A stretch of 64,000 nt of DNA, from contig NZ_QQGY01000007.1 in NCBI RefSeq assembly GCF_003490595.1, forward strand, positions 62,001 through 126,000. Reading direction: 5' to 3'. A program made the translations under genes and the position numbers. The stretch is from Haemophilus haemolyticus_L. GTDB taxonomy: Bacteria > Pseudomonadota > Gammaproteobacteria > Enterobacterales > Pasteurellaceae. Below the pieces are notes generated by a model that saw nothing but the letters and a program-made list of their open reading frames with translations, was not told where the DNA came from and did no database searches. Every line of letters begins with the position of its first letter. Positions within the stretch are counted from its first letter, which is position 1. Positions 9,213 through 18,030 of the stretch are shown here, piece after piece.

Positions 9213-9478
9213 AATATTCTTCTCTACCCTAAAATTTTTGCCTAATTGTATAGAAATTTTGTTTTTACGCTATATTCCGTGAAAAAAAACTGATAAAATC
9301 CGCCGCACATCGTTTGTGTGAGCCCATATTGAAAGAGCTTGTAAAAATAACGATACTTACTTTCGGTTGTGTCTCACCGAAATCAACACAAATTTTCCAT
9401 TGACAAAAGTATAAAAAATCGGCATATTGACGCCCTTTATTTTGTCTATCAATCAACAGAAATTTTAGGAGTTTGACC

Positions 9479-9742
9479 TTGGCTAATATCAAGTCAGCAA
9501 AAAAACGCGCGGTTCAATCTGAAAAACGCCGCCAACACAACGCAAGCCAACGCTCTATGATGCGTACTTACATCAAAAAAGTATATGCTCAAGTAGCAGC
9601 AGGTGAAAAAGCAGCAGCTGAAGCAGCATTCGTTGAAATGCAAAAAGTTGTTGACCGTATGGCTTCTAAAGGCTTAATCCACGCTAACAAAGCAGCAAAC
9701 CACAAATCTAAATTAGCTGCACAAATCAAAAAATTAGCGTAA
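9479..9742 (+). CDS. rpsT: 30S ribosomal protein S20 (UUG start)
   Basis: S20 binds 16S rRNA in the body of the small subunit. The protein reads MANIKSAKKRAVQSEK onward and is 87 aa, with the usual basic helical composition. The start is TTG at 9479, eight bases after an AGGAG site; a second TTG sits two codons upstream. E. coli rpsT also starts with UUG, which limits translation and takes part in autoregulation, so this rare start appears conserved. An inverted uptake-sequence terminator follows. Confidence 0.96.
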   Translation: MANIKSAKKRAVQSEKRRQHNASQRSMMRTYIKKVYAQVAAGEKAAAEAAFVEMQKVVDRMASKGLIHANKAANHKSKLAAQIKKLA

Positions 9743-9767
9743 TTTTTAGCTAGAAAGAATAAAAAAT

Positions 9768-9795
9768 AAAACCGCACTTTAAAGTGCGGTTTTTT
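9768..9795. terminator. Inverted uptake-sequence terminator after rpsT
   Basis: ACCGCACTTT and AAAGTGCGGT lie back to back and make a 12-bp stem with almost no spacer, followed by a run of T. It ends the rpsT transcript and may also serve the convergent lipoprotein gene. Confidence 0.85.
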
Positions 9796-9814
9796 ATTTC
9801 ATAGAATTTTATGA

Positions 9815-10381
9815 CTAAAGCAACAACATGGATCCCCATTTGATAATATCAAAGAAGAATTTATTTTCATTCGTCGCGATACCATCAGGATTTTTCGGTG
9901 TGCCATCTTCATTTTTCTGCACTTCCACCATGCCATTTTTATATTGACCTTTCACGACAGCCAAATCATCACGCGCTTCATTACGTAATTTTAAACACAC
10001 CTGTTCAGTTAAAGGCTCAACATTACCCACTTCGGTACGGAATTTTTTAAACTGATAGCTTGCGTAATTCATCGATTTTTCATCACCTTGAATAATCTTC
10101 ACATATTGCTCGCCAATAATTTTTTCCAATGGATAGAAAAAGACATATTGTGAGTGAATATAGCTATCTTCTTTCGAAAAATGCTGTTGCAAAATTCGGG
10201 TTAAATTAGGGTAAACGCATTGTTCTGCTTGCTTACTTGCAATCGCCCATTGTTTTGCATCTTGATCGGAAAGTTGGTAATCCGCCCCTGCAAATTCACC
10301 TGGGATTGCGGATTGAGAGCTACCAAACATTGAGCAGCCAGACAGCAATGCCGCCACACCTAAGGTTGCAATTAATTTCAC
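9815..10381 (-). CDS. Pasteurellaceae lipoprotein (DUF5358-like)
   Basis: A signal peptide ending in the lipobox LLSGC (lipidated Cys at residue 16) makes this an outer- or inner-membrane lipoprotein of 188 aa. The mature part is soluble with two further cysteines (EQC and QVC) that could form a disulfide. It resembles the small Haemophilus lipoproteins annotated as DUF5358, to the left of menB in Rd. No enzymatic motif is visible and I do not know its function. Confidence 0.7.
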   Translation of the reverse strand: MKLIATLGVAALLSGCSMFGSSQSAIPGEFAGADYQLSDQDAKQWAIASKQAEQCVYPNLTRILQQHFSKEDSYIHSQYVFFYPLEKIIGEQYVKIIQGDEKSMNYASYQFKKFRTEVGNVEPLTEQVCLKLRNEARDDLAVVKGQYKNGMVEVQKNEDGTPKNPDGIATNENKFFFDIIKWGSMLLL

Positions 10382-10460
10382 ATTTGATCCTTATAAAAGT
10401 GAGAATGCGCAAAATTCTAGCAATATCTTCACCACAGATAAAGCAGCAAATGAATTTAGT

Positions 10461-10490
10461 TTTCCTGATTCGAAAAACTTCCGCTATAAT
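10461..10490 (+). promoter_or_regulatory. Candidate sigma-70 promoter for menB
   Basis: A perfect -10 box TATAAT at 10485-10490 has a weak -35 (TTTCCT) 18 bases upstream, and sits 36 bp before the menB start. An uptake sequence lies between promoter and gene. Confidence 0.55.
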
Positions 10491-10526
10491 GACCGCACTT
10501 TTTTACTTTAATTAAAAGGAATTCTC

Positions 10527-11384
10527 ATGCAAAATCCAAAAGATGATGTGTTATATGCGCCTGTTGAATGGGTTGATCACAGTGAAGGCTATAGCGATAT
10601 TCGCTATCATAAATCCACTGATGGTATTGCTAAAATCACGATTAACCGCCCTGAAGTTCGTAATGCATTTCGTCCACAAACAGTGAAAGAAATGATCACT
10701 GCATTTTCTGATGCACGTTTCGATGAAAACATTGGTGTCATCGTATTAACCGGCGAAGGCGAAAAAGCATTCTGTTCTGGTGGTGACCAAAAAGTGCGTG
10801 GCGATTACGGCGGTTACAAAGATGATAGCGGTGTACATCATTTAAATGTATTGGATTTCCAACGCGATATTCGTTCTTGTCCAAAACCGGTTGTGGCAAT
10901 GGTGGCAGGTTATGCAATTGGTGGTGGCCATGTATTACATATGCTTTGCGACTTAACCATTGCTGCTGAAAATGCCATTTTCGGGCAAACTGGGCCAAAA
11001 GTTGGTTCATTCGATGGCGGTTGGGGCGCAAGCTATATGGCTCGTTTAGTGGGTCAGAAAAAAGCGCGTGAAATTTGGTTCTTATGCCGTCAATATAATG
11101 CACAAGAAGCATTAGACATGGGCTTAGTCAATACTGTTGTGCCTTACGCTGATCTTGAAAAAGAAACCGTGCGTTGGTGTCGTGAAATGTTACGCAATAG
11201 CCCGATCGCGATTCGTTGTTTGAAAGCGGCATTAAATGCGGATTGTGATGGCCAAGCTGGTCTTCAAGAATTAGCGGGTAACGCGACAATGTTGTTCTAC
11301 ATGACTGAAGAAGGTCAAGAAGGTCGCAATGCGTTTAACGAAAAACGCGCCCCAGACTTCAGCAAATTCAGACGTAACCCTTAA
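10527..11384 (+). CDS. menB: 1,4-dihydroxy-2-naphthoyl-CoA synthase
   Basis: MenB closes the second ring in menaquinone synthesis by converting O-succinylbenzoyl-CoA to DHNA-CoA. It is a crotonase-fold enzyme; the oxyanion-hole segments FCSGGDQKVRGDYGG and YAIGGGHVLHMLCDL and the catalytic region VGSFDGGWGASYMARLVG are visible. Length (285 aa) matches E. coli MenB. An AAAGGAAT ribosome binding site precedes the ATG. menC follows 68 bp later across an inverted uptake-sequence pair, so the two genes may be only partly co-transcribed. Confidence 0.97.
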   Translation: MQNPKDDVLYAPVEWVDHSEGYSDIRYHKSTDGIAKITINRPEVRNAFRPQTVKEMITAFSDARFDENIGVIVLTGEGEKAFCSGGDQKVRGDYGGYKDDSGVHHLNVLDFQRDIRSCPKPVVAMVAGYAIGGGHVLHMLCDLTIAAENAIFGQTGPKVGSFDGGWGASYMARLVGQKKAREIWFLCRQYNAQEALDMGLVNTVVPYADLEKETVRWCREMLRNSPIAIRCLKAALNADCDGQAGLQELAGNATMLFYMTEEGQEGRNAFNEKRAPDFSKFRRNP

Positions 11385-11395
11385 TTTATCGTTCT

Positions 11396-11437
11396 AAAGT
11401 GCGGTTAAAAATCTTAGTGAATTTTGACCGCACTTTT
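11396..11437 (+). terminator. Inverted uptake-sequence hairpin between menB and menC
   Basis: AAAGTGCGGT at 11396 and ACCGCACTTT at 11427 can pair around a 21-base loop that has extra complementarity (TTAAAAAT with ATTTTGA). A T tract follows. It may act as an attenuating terminator between menB and menC. Confidence 0.6.
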
Positions 11438-11452
11438 GTATTGGGAGCAAGC

Positions 11453-12442
11453 ATGGCTGAAAAATCATTTAATCTTTACCGTTATTCCATCCCCGTTGAT
11501 AGCCAACTTATTCTGCGTGATCGTTTTTTAAAACGCCGCGAAGGCTTAATCGTAAGAGTAAGTTGCAGCCGAGACGGTTGGGGAGAAATCGCCCCTCTAC
11601 CTGGTTTTAGCGAAGAAACCTTAGACCAAGCTCAAGAACAAGCAATTGAATGGCTAACGACATGGTGCAATGCAAGCTGTGATGCACCTCGCGTCCCATT
11701 AGATGGCACCTATCCCTCCGTTGCTTTTGGTATCAGTTGCGCAATGGATGAAATGAAAGGTTATTTACAAGCTGAAGGCAATTACCATACAGCACCACTT
11801 TGTTATGGCGATCCAGATGAGCTGTACGCCAAACTTGCAAGCATGGAAGGCGAAAAAGTAGCAAAGATGAAAGTGGGCATATACGAAGCCAATCGCGATG
11901 GATTAATTGCCGATATGTTTTTAGAGGCCATTCCCGATTTACAATTACGGCTTGATGCAAACCGCCATTGGTCGTTAGAAAAAGCGTTGCAATTTACCGC
12001 TAAAGTCAAACCGCAACATAGAAAACGTATTCAATTTTTAGAAGAACCTTGTAAAACACAAGCACTCAGCCGTGAATTTGCAGCTCAAACCGAGATTGCT
12101 ATTGCATGGGATGAATCCGTGCGAGAGCCTAATTTTTGCCTGGAAAAAGAACCGCACTTATCGGCTGTCGTCATCAAACCCACTTTAATTGGTTCAATTC
12201 AACGTTGTGCTGAGCTCATTAATCAAGCTCATTCGTTAGGTCTAAAAGCGGTTATTAGTTCAAGTATCGAAAGTAGTTTAGGACTCTCTCAGCTCGCGCG
12301 AATCGCACAACAATACACCCCGAATGTAACTCCAGGCTTAGACACGTTAGATTTGATGGAATATCAAGTACTACGCGCTTGGCCTGGTTCTGATTTACCT
12401 ATTGTGGATTTAGAATCTGAATTTATCACTAAAATTATCTGA
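11453..12442 (+). CDS. menC: o-Succinylbenzoate synthase
   Basis: MenC dehydrates SHCHC to o-succinylbenzoate in menaquinone synthesis. It is an enolase-superfamily enzyme: the catalytic lysine in AKMKVG, metal ligands in RLDANRHW, FLEEPC and AWDESV, and the second lysine in VIKPTLIG are all present. The ATG at 11453 has a GGGAGC ribosome binding site and gives 329 aa; an upstream in-frame GTG falls inside an uptake sequence and was rejected. Confidence 0.95.
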   Translation: MAEKSFNLYRYSIPVDSQLILRDRFLKRREGLIVRVSCSRDGWGEIAPLPGFSEETLDQAQEQAIEWLTTWCNASCDAPRVPLDGTYPSVAFGISCAMDEMKGYLQAEGNYHTAPLCYGDPDELYAKLASMEGEKVAKMKVGIYEANRDGLIADMFLEAIPDLQLRLDANRHWSLEKALQFTAKVKPQHRKRIQFLEEPCKTQALSREFAAQTEIAIAWDESVREPNFCLEKEPHLSAVVIKPTLIGSIQRCAELINQAHSLGLKAVISSSIESSLGLSQLARIAQQYTPNVTPGLDTLDLMEYQVLRAWPGSDLPIVDLESEFITKII

Positions 12443-12498
12443 TTCGACCACCAAAAATCGAAAAACCAGTATAATACGCCACACAAAAAGGATTAAAA

Positions 12499-12948
12499 AT
12501 GTCGCAAACACACAGAATTTTGCTGTTAAATGGCCCGAACTTAAATATGTTAGGGGCTCGCGAGCCAAAACATTATGGCAGTATTTCTCTTGCATCCATT
12601 GAAGAGAAAATACAAACTTTAGCCAGTCAGCACAATGTAAAAGTGGAATGTTTTCAAGCCAATAGTGAAGAAAAATTAATTAATAAGATCCACGAAAGTT
12701 TTAAGCAAGTTGATTTTATTTTAATCAATCCTGCTGCTTACACCCATACCAGTGTGGCATTGCGCGATGCACTTTTAGCTGTTTCAATTCCTTTTGTGGA
12801 GATTCATTTATCTAACGTGCATAAACGTGAACCATTTCGTCATCATTCTTATTTTAGCGATGTGGCTGAGGGCGTTATTTGCGGTTTGGGCGCAAAAGGT
12901 TACGAGTTTGCCTTTTTATTTGCTATCGATTACCTTGCTAAAAAATAA
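12499..12948 (+). CDS. aroQ: 3-dehydroquinate dehydratase, type II
   Basis: AroQ carries out the third shikimate-pathway step. The 149-aa protein is the small dodecameric type II form, with NGPNLNMLGAREPKHYG (catalytic Arg and Tyr), NPAAYTHTSVALRDAL and the EIHLSN...REPFRHHS substrate loop. A TATAAT box ends about 24 bp before the start and AAAGGA is the ribosome binding site. In Rd, as here, it precedes accB. Confidence 0.97.
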   Translation: MSQTHRILLLNGPNLNMLGAREPKHYGSISLASIEEKIQTLASQHNVKVECFQANSEEKLINKIHESFKQVDFILINPAAYTHTSVALRDALLAVSIPFVEIHLSNVHKREPFRHHSYFSDVAEGVICGLGAKGYEFAFLFAIDYLAKK

Positions 12949-13042
12949 GAAAATCGAGCATTTTTGGCGAAATTCACAGAATTTTATCGCAAATTTGCAA
13001 AATTTAAGGTAATCTTTGCAACACAAAAATAAGTTTATTCAT

Positions 13043-13072
13043 AACCGCACTTTTTCGTTTAAAAGTGCGGTT
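13043..13072 (+). terminator. Inverted uptake-sequence terminator between aroQ and accB
   Basis: AACCGCACTTTT and AAAAGTGCGGTT form a perfect 12-bp stem with a six-base loop. It separates the aroQ transcript from the accBC leader, only 28 bp before accB. Confidence 0.75.
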
Positions 13073-13100
13073 AAAATTTCAATCTTTTTAGGAAGAACGT

Positions 13101-13568
13101 ATGGACATTCGTAAAATCAAAAAATTAATCGAATTAGTAGAAGAATCTGGCATTACTGAATTAGAAGTGCAAGAAGAAGAAGGTACAGTACGTATTAGCC
13201 GCGCAGCGCCAGCAGTTGCTCCAGCAGCAGTTCAATACGCTGCTGCACCAGTAGTAGCACCAACTCCTGCCGCTACACCAGCTCAAGCGCCAGCAGCTGC
13301 AACACCAGCGCCAGTCGCATCTGATGAATTATCAGGTCATCTTGTACGCTCTCCAATGGTGGGAACGTTCTATCGCAGTCCGAGCCCAGAAGCAAAAGCA
13401 TTTGTTGAAGTCGGTCAATCTGTGAAAGTTGGCGACGCGCTTTGTATCGTTGAAGCAATGAAAATGATGAACCGCATTGAAGCGGACAAAGCTGGCGTAG
13501 TAAAAGCAATTCTTATCAACGACGGTGATGCTGTTGAATTCGACGAACCATTAATCGTTATTGAATAA
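13101..13568 (+). CDS. accB: Biotin carboxyl carrier protein of acetyl-CoA carboxylase
   Basis: BCCP carries biotin between the carboxylase and transferase halves of acetyl-CoA carboxylase, the first step of fatty acid synthesis. An N-terminal helical segment (1-35) is joined by a long Ala/Pro linker (~36-74) to the biotinyl domain, where EAMKMMN puts the biotinylated lysine at residue 121. Length is 155 aa. accC follows after 176 bp that include a stable hairpin. Confidence 0.97.
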   Translation: MDIRKIKKLIELVEESGITELEVQEEEGTVRISRAAPAVAPAAVQYAAAPVVAPTPAATPAQAPAAATPAPVASDELSGHLVRSPMVGTFYRSPSPEAKAFVEVGQSVKVGDALCIVEAMKMMNRIEADKAGVVKAILINDGDAVEFDEPLIVIE

Positions 13569-13586
13569 TTTCCAATATTTTCGTCG

Positions 13587-13604
13587 GGCGGACTTTAGTC
13601 CGCC
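13587..13604 (+). terminator. GC-rich hairpin between accB and accC
   Basis: An 8-bp perfect stem, GGCGGACT with AGTCCGCC and a two-base loop, lies 19 bp after accB. The downstream tract is only moderately T-rich, so it may be an attenuator or an RNA processing/stability element rather than a full terminator. It could set the ratio of BCCP to biotin carboxylase. Confidence 0.5.
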
Positions 13605-13744
13605 TATTTCATATACAAACAATTAGAGCGAATTTATCGTAGGCAATATAAATTGAAATCTGTTCACACCAAATTTTATAGGGAGAACAATATTTCAAGA
13701 ACCTACATAAAAATTCACGTCTATCTGACTAAACGGACTCTTTT

Positions 13745-15091
13745 ATGTTAGAAAAAGTTGTGATTGCTAACCGCGGTGAAATTGCACTACGCATTTTACG
13801 TGCTTGTAAAGAATTAGGTATTAAAACTGTGGCGGTTCACTCCACCGCTGATCGTGATTTAAAACACGTTTTGCTCGCTGATGAAACCATTTGTATCGGT
13901 CCAGCACCTTCCGCAAAAAGTTATTTAAATATTCCAGCTATCATTGCTGCAGCCGAAGTCACAGGTGCGGATGCAATTCATCCAGGATACGGTTTCTTAT
14001 CTGAAAATGCTGACTTTGCTGAACAAGTTGAACGTTCAGGTTTCACTTTCATCGGCCCAACTGCAGATGTCATCCGTTTAATGGGTGATAAAGTTTCAGC
14101 TATTAAAGCGATGAAAAAAGCAGGCGTGCCTTGTGTACCGGGTTCTGATGGCCCTGTAGGTAACGACATTGCTAAAAATAAAGAAATTGCTAAACGTATT
14201 GGCTATCCAATCATCATCAAAGCATCAGGCGGTGGTGGCGGCCGAGGAATGCGTGTTGTTCGTAGTGAAGACACATTAGAAGAATCTATTGCGATGACAA
14301 AAGCAGAAGCGAAAGCAGCATTCAATAATGATATGGTCTATATGGAAAAATACTTAGAAAATCCACGTCACGTGGAAATTCAAGTATTAGCAGATACCCA
14401 TGGCAATGCAGTTTATTTAGCTGAACGTGACTGCTCAATGCAGCGTCGTCACCAAAAAGTGGTGGAAGAAGCACCAGCGCCAGGTATCACAGAAGAAGTT
14501 CGCCGCGATATTGGCTCACGCTGTGCAAAAGCTTGTGTAGAAATCGGCTATCGCGGAGCAGGTACGTTTGAATTCTTATATGAAAATGGCGAATTCTATT
14601 TCATTGAAATGAATACTCGTATTCAAGTGGAACACCCTGTAACTGAAATGATTACAGGTGTAGATTTAGTGAAAGAGCAATTACGCATTGCAGCAGGCTT
14701 GCCGATTTCCTTTAAACAAGAAGACATCAAAGTTAAAGGCCATGCAATGGAATGCCGTATTAATGCAGAAGATCCCAAAACATTCTTACCATCTCCGGGT
14801 AAAGTAAATCACTTACATTCACCGGGCGGCTTGGGCGTTCGTTGGGATTCTCATGTTTATGGCGGCTATACTGTGCCTCCACATTACGACTCTATGATCG
14901 CAAAACTTATCACTTATGGTGATACACGTGAAGTTGCAATCCGTCGTATGCAAAATGCATTATCTGAAACCATTATTGATGGTATAAAAACCAATATCCC
15001 ACTTCATGAATTAATTCTTGAAGATGAAAATTTCCAAAAAGGCGGAACAAACATCCACTATTTGGAGAAAAAATTAGGCATGCATGAATAA
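13745..15091 (+). CDS. accC: Biotin carboxylase subunit of acetyl-CoA carboxylase
   Basis: AccC carboxylates the biotin on AccB using ATP and bicarbonate. The ATP-grasp fold is clear: the glycine-rich loop IIKASGGGGGRGMRVV (~157-172), the catalytic ERDCSMQRRHQK segment and EMNTRIQVEHPVTE (~292-305) with metal and bicarbonate ligands. At 448 aa it matches E. coli AccC (449). It probably shares transcription with accB but has a long leader of its own. Confidence 0.98.
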   Translation: MLEKVVIANRGEIALRILRACKELGIKTVAVHSTADRDLKHVLLADETICIGPAPSAKSYLNIPAIIAAAEVTGADAIHPGYGFLSENADFAEQVERSGFTFIGPTADVIRLMGDKVSAIKAMKKAGVPCVPGSDGPVGNDIAKNKEIAKRIGYPIIIKASGGGGGRGMRVVRSEDTLEESIAMTKAEAKAAFNNDMVYMEKYLENPRHVEIQVLADTHGNAVYLAERDCSMQRRHQKVVEEAPAPGITEEVRRDIGSRCAKACVEIGYRGAGTFEFLYENGEFYFIEMNTRIQVEHPVTEMITGVDLVKEQLRIAAGLPISFKQEDIKVKGHAMECRINAEDPKTFLPSPGKVNHLHSPGGLGVRWDSHVYGGYTVPPHYDSMIAKLITYGDTREVAIRRMQNALSETIIDGIKTNIPLHELILEDENFQKGGTNIHYLEKKLGMHE

Positions 15092-15101
15092 TTAAATTTT
15101 A

Positions 15102-15128
15102 AATGGCTAACAGGTGTTAGCCATTTTC
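15102..15128 (+). terminator. Terminator after accC
   Basis: ATGGCTAACA and TGTTAGCCAT form a 10-bp stem with a two-base loop, followed by a short T run, 11 bp after the accC stop. Confidence 0.8.
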
Positions 15129-15219
15129 GTATATTCCTAAAACTTATTTAATTATAATAAACACTAGAATCAGCAAAACATTTTGAATTTTTCAAAAAAG
15201 TTGTAAGATTAGCAAACAT

Positions 15220-15246
15220 AAGGGGCGTATGAAATATACGCCCCTT
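15220..15246 (+). promoter_or_regulatory. Perfect 11-bp hairpin in the yhdT-panF leader
   Basis: AAGGGGCGTAT and ATACGCCCCTT flank a five-base loop, giving a GC-rich perfect stem 49 bp before the yhdT start. No T run follows, so it is not an ordinary terminator. Either an RNA leader structure or a protein-binding palindrome is possible. Confidence 0.55.
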
Positions 15247-15295
15247 ATACCATTCAAAAATATACTTTCACTTATAAAAATTTTAAGGAAGAAAC

Positions 15296-15553
15296 ATGAC
15301 ATTAAAACAACGTTATCAACAAGCGGCCAAGGAAGCTAGTTGGGCATTAGGCCTATCTATTTTATATGTGATAGGTTGGTGCTTATGTGCTTATTTGCCT
15401 AGAGAAACTCAAGGGCCGATTGGTTTCCCTCTCTGGTTCGAGCTCTCTTGCATTTATCTGCCGATTCTATTTATTGTAATTGGCCATTGGATTATCAAAA
15501 TTATTTATCAAGATATCTCTCTTGAAATCAAAGATGAGGAGAATCAAAAATGA
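15296..15553 (+). CDS. yhdT: YhdT family small membrane protein
   Basis: This 85-aa protein has two membrane segments (about residues 17-35 and 45-70) and belongs to the DUF997/YhdT family that is nearly always encoded directly upstream of panF. Its 3' end overlaps the panF start (ATGA-type junction), so it is co-translated and is probably an accessory or small subunit of the pantothenate symporter. The AAGGAAG ribosome binding site supports the start. Confidence 0.88.
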   Translation: MTLKQRYQQAAKEASWALGLSILYVIGWCLCAYLPRETQGPIGFPLWFELSCIYLPILFIVIGHWIIKIIYQDISLEIKDEENQK

Positions 15554-17004
15554 ATTTAGGTATTATTCTCCCTTTAATTATTTATCTTGCATTTATATTT
15601 GGTGCTGCGATTTTTGCTTATGTAAAACGAACCAAAGGCGATTTCCTAACGGAATATTATGTAGGTAACCGCTCCATGACGGGGTTTGTTCTCGCAATGA
15701 CAACCGCATCAACTTATGCCAGTGCAAGTTCTTTTGTCGGAGGGCCTGGTGCAGCTTATAAATACGGATTAGGCTGGGTATTACTGGCGATGATTCAAGT
15801 TCCGGCAGTATGGCTTGCATTAGGCGCATTAGGTAAAAAATTCGCGCTGTTATCAAGAGAAACCAAAGCATTAACGATTAACGATCTTTTCCTTTATCGT
15901 TATAAAAACAAATATTTAGTCTGGCTATCCAGCCTTGCCCTTCTTCTCGCATTTTTTGCAGCCATGACCGTGCAATTTATTGGCGGTGCTCGTTTATTAG
16001 AAACAACCATCGGCATTTCTTATACTCAAGCATTGCTCTTATTTGCTTTAACGGTAGGTATCTATACATTTATCGGGGGGTTCCGTGCCGTCGTACTCAC
16101 GGATACCATTCAAGGTACCGTCATGATTTTAGGTACCATTATTCTCCTTGTAGGAACCATTTATGCGCTCGGCGGTGTAGAAAGTGCGGTTAATAAATTA
16201 ACAGAAATCGATCCTGCATTAGTCACGCCTTACGGGCCAAATGGAATGTTAGATTTTCAATTTATGGCTTCCTTCTGGGTACTCGTCTGTTTCGGAGTCG
16301 TCGGTCTTCCACATACTGCTGTTCGATGCATGGCATTTAAAGACAGTAAAGCCTTACATAGAGGCATGCTGATTGGAACAATTGTACTTTCCATCATTAT
16401 GTTCGGGATGCACTTAGCTGGAGCACTTGGTCGTGCAGTTATTCCAAATTTAACCGTGTCAGATCAAGTGATTCCGACTTTAATGCTAAAAGTATTACCG
16501 CCTATTATTGCCGGTATTTTCTTAGCCGCACCGATGTCAGCAATTATGTCCACAATTGATGCGCAACTTATTCAATCGTCTTCTATTTTTGTAAAAGATT
16601 TATACCTTTCTACGAAACCAGAAGCTGCAAAAAATGAGAAAAAAGTGAGTTATTTTTCATCAATTATTACGCTGATTTTGACCGCACTTTTAATCTTTGC
16701 CGCACTCAATCCACCAGATATGATTATTTGGTTAAACCTATTTGCCTTTGGTGGACTCGAAGCCGCATTTTTATGGGTGATTGTGCTGGGTATTTACTGG
16801 GATAAAGCAAATGCTTATGGTGCGTTAAGCTCAATGATTATCGGCTTAGGAAGCTATATCTTGCTCACTCAACTTGGCATAAAATTATTTAATTTCCATC
16901 AAATCGTACCGTCATTAGTATTTGGATTAATTGCCTTTTTAGTGGGTAATAAATTGGGCGAACGTCGTATCGAAAAAACTCAATTAAAAGTTACCGCACT
17001 TTAA
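15550..17004 (+). CDS. panF: Sodium/pantothenate symporter
   Basis: PanF imports pantothenate, the coenzyme A precursor, with sodium. It is a solute:sodium symporter (SSS) protein of 484 aa with about 13 membrane segments; the family signatures VGNRSMTGFVLAMTTASTYASASSFVGGPG and FLAAPMSAIMSTIDAQLIQSSS are visible in part. It overlaps yhdT by four bases. Confidence 0.95.
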   Translation: MNLGIILPLIIYLAFIFGAAIFAYVKRTKGDFLTEYYVGNRSMTGFVLAMTTASTYASASSFVGGPGAAYKYGLGWVLLAMIQVPAVWLALGALGKKFALLSRETKALTINDLFLYRYKNKYLVWLSSLALLLAFFAAMTVQFIGGARLLETTIGISYTQALLLFALTVGIYTFIGGFRAVVLTDTIQGTVMILGTIILLVGTIYALGGVESAVNKLTEIDPALVTPYGPNGMLDFQFMASFWVLVCFGVVGLPHTAVRCMAFKDSKALHRGMLIGTIVLSIIMFGMHLAGALGRAVIPNLTVSDQVIPTLMLKVLPPIIAGIFLAAPMSAIMSTIDAQLIQSSSIFVKDLYLSTKPEAAKNEKKVSYFSSIITLILTALLIFAALNPPDMIIWLNLFAFGGLEAAFLWVIVLGIYWDKANAYGALSSMIIGLGSYILLTQLGIKLFNFHQIVPSLVFGLIAFLVGNKLGERRIEKTQLKVTAL

Positions 17005-17013
17005 GCGTCAATC

Positions 17014-17056
17014 AATATAGTGTCACCTTCTTCTAAATGAGAGGAAGGTGATATTT
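17014..17056 (+). terminator. Terminator after panF
   Basis: TCACCTTC and GAAGGTGA pair around a 13-base A/T-rich loop, followed by an A/T-rich tract with several T, right after panF. Confidence 0.6.
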
Positions 17057-17123
17057 AATTTTCTCACTTTCAGAAATTTCTACGCTAAAACATAGAATTG
17101 GAACAATTCACAAGGATACATCA

Positions 17124-17996
17124 ATGCTCTATCAAATTCTCGCACTACTTATTTGGAGCAGTTCATTAATCGTCGGTAAGCTCACTTATTCGATGATGGA
17201 TCCTGTGCTTGTTGTGCAAGTGCGGTTAATTATTGCAATGATTATTGTCATGCCACTCTTTTTACGTCGTTGGAAAAAAATTGATAAACCAATGCGTAAA
17301 CAGCTTTGGTGGTTAGCATTTTTTAACTATACCGCCGTCTTTTTATTGCAATTCATCGGACTAAAATATACATCTGCCTCCAGTGCAGTCACCATGATTG
17401 GGCTAGAACCGCTGCTTGTTGTATTTGTCGGGCATTTCTTCTTTAAAGACAAAGCAAAATGGTTTCACTGGCTATTCGGCGCAATGGCATTTATTGGCGT
17501 GGCGATTTTAATCAATGGCGGAAAAAATAATGAAGGCATTGATAACATCAGTTTATTCGGCTGTTTATTAGTACTAAGTGCTGGGATCATTTTCGCTGCC
17601 GTGTTACGTTGGACACAGCGAGTTGTGGCCAAAGTCTCAACGCAAGCTTATACCTCCGTCAGCATTGTTCTTGGAACCATCACAACATTGCCATTTACGC
17701 TATTACTCACAGAAAACTGGCAAATATCATTAAATTCTACTGGTATCGCAGGTTTATTATATCTTGCCATTGGCTGTAGCTGGCTTGCCTATTGGTTATG
17801 GAATAAAGGCCTTAATAGTGTGGATGCCAATATCTCCGGTATTTTAGTCGCACTTGAGCCGCTATTCGGCATCTTATTTGCCATATCATTACTTGGCGAA
17901 ACGCTATCATTTTCAGCCGCACTTGGTATAACAATCATCATGCTTGCCACACTTGGCTCGACTTTACTGCCGAAACTTTTGAAAAAATCGGTATAA
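17124..17996 (+). CDS. DMT-superfamily (EamA) transporter
   Basis: A 290-aa inner-membrane protein of about ten hydrophobic segments arranged as two EamA repeats, the drug/metabolite transporter plan. The second repeat shows GCSWLAYWLWNKGL and LEPLFGILFAISLLGE, a typical EamA ending. It corresponds to Rd HI0976 by position. The substrate cannot be inferred. It stands between panF and prmA on the same strand with its own ribosome binding site. Confidence 0.85.
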   Translation: MLYQILALLIWSSSLIVGKLTYSMMDPVLVVQVRLIIAMIIVMPLFLRRWKKIDKPMRKQLWWLAFFNYTAVFLLQFIGLKYTSASSAVTMIGLEPLLVVFVGHFFFKDKAKWFHWLFGAMAFIGVAILINGGKNNEGIDNISLFGCLLVLSAGIIFAAVLRWTQRVVAKVSTQAYTSVSIVLGTITTLPFTLLLTENWQISLNSTGIAGLLYLAIGCSWLAYWLWNKGLNSVDANISGILVALEPLFGILFAISLLGETLSFSAALGITIIMLATLGSTLLPKLLKKSV

Positions 17997-18030
17997 TACG
18001 CCCCATTTTATGAAATAAAGGAAAAAACAC

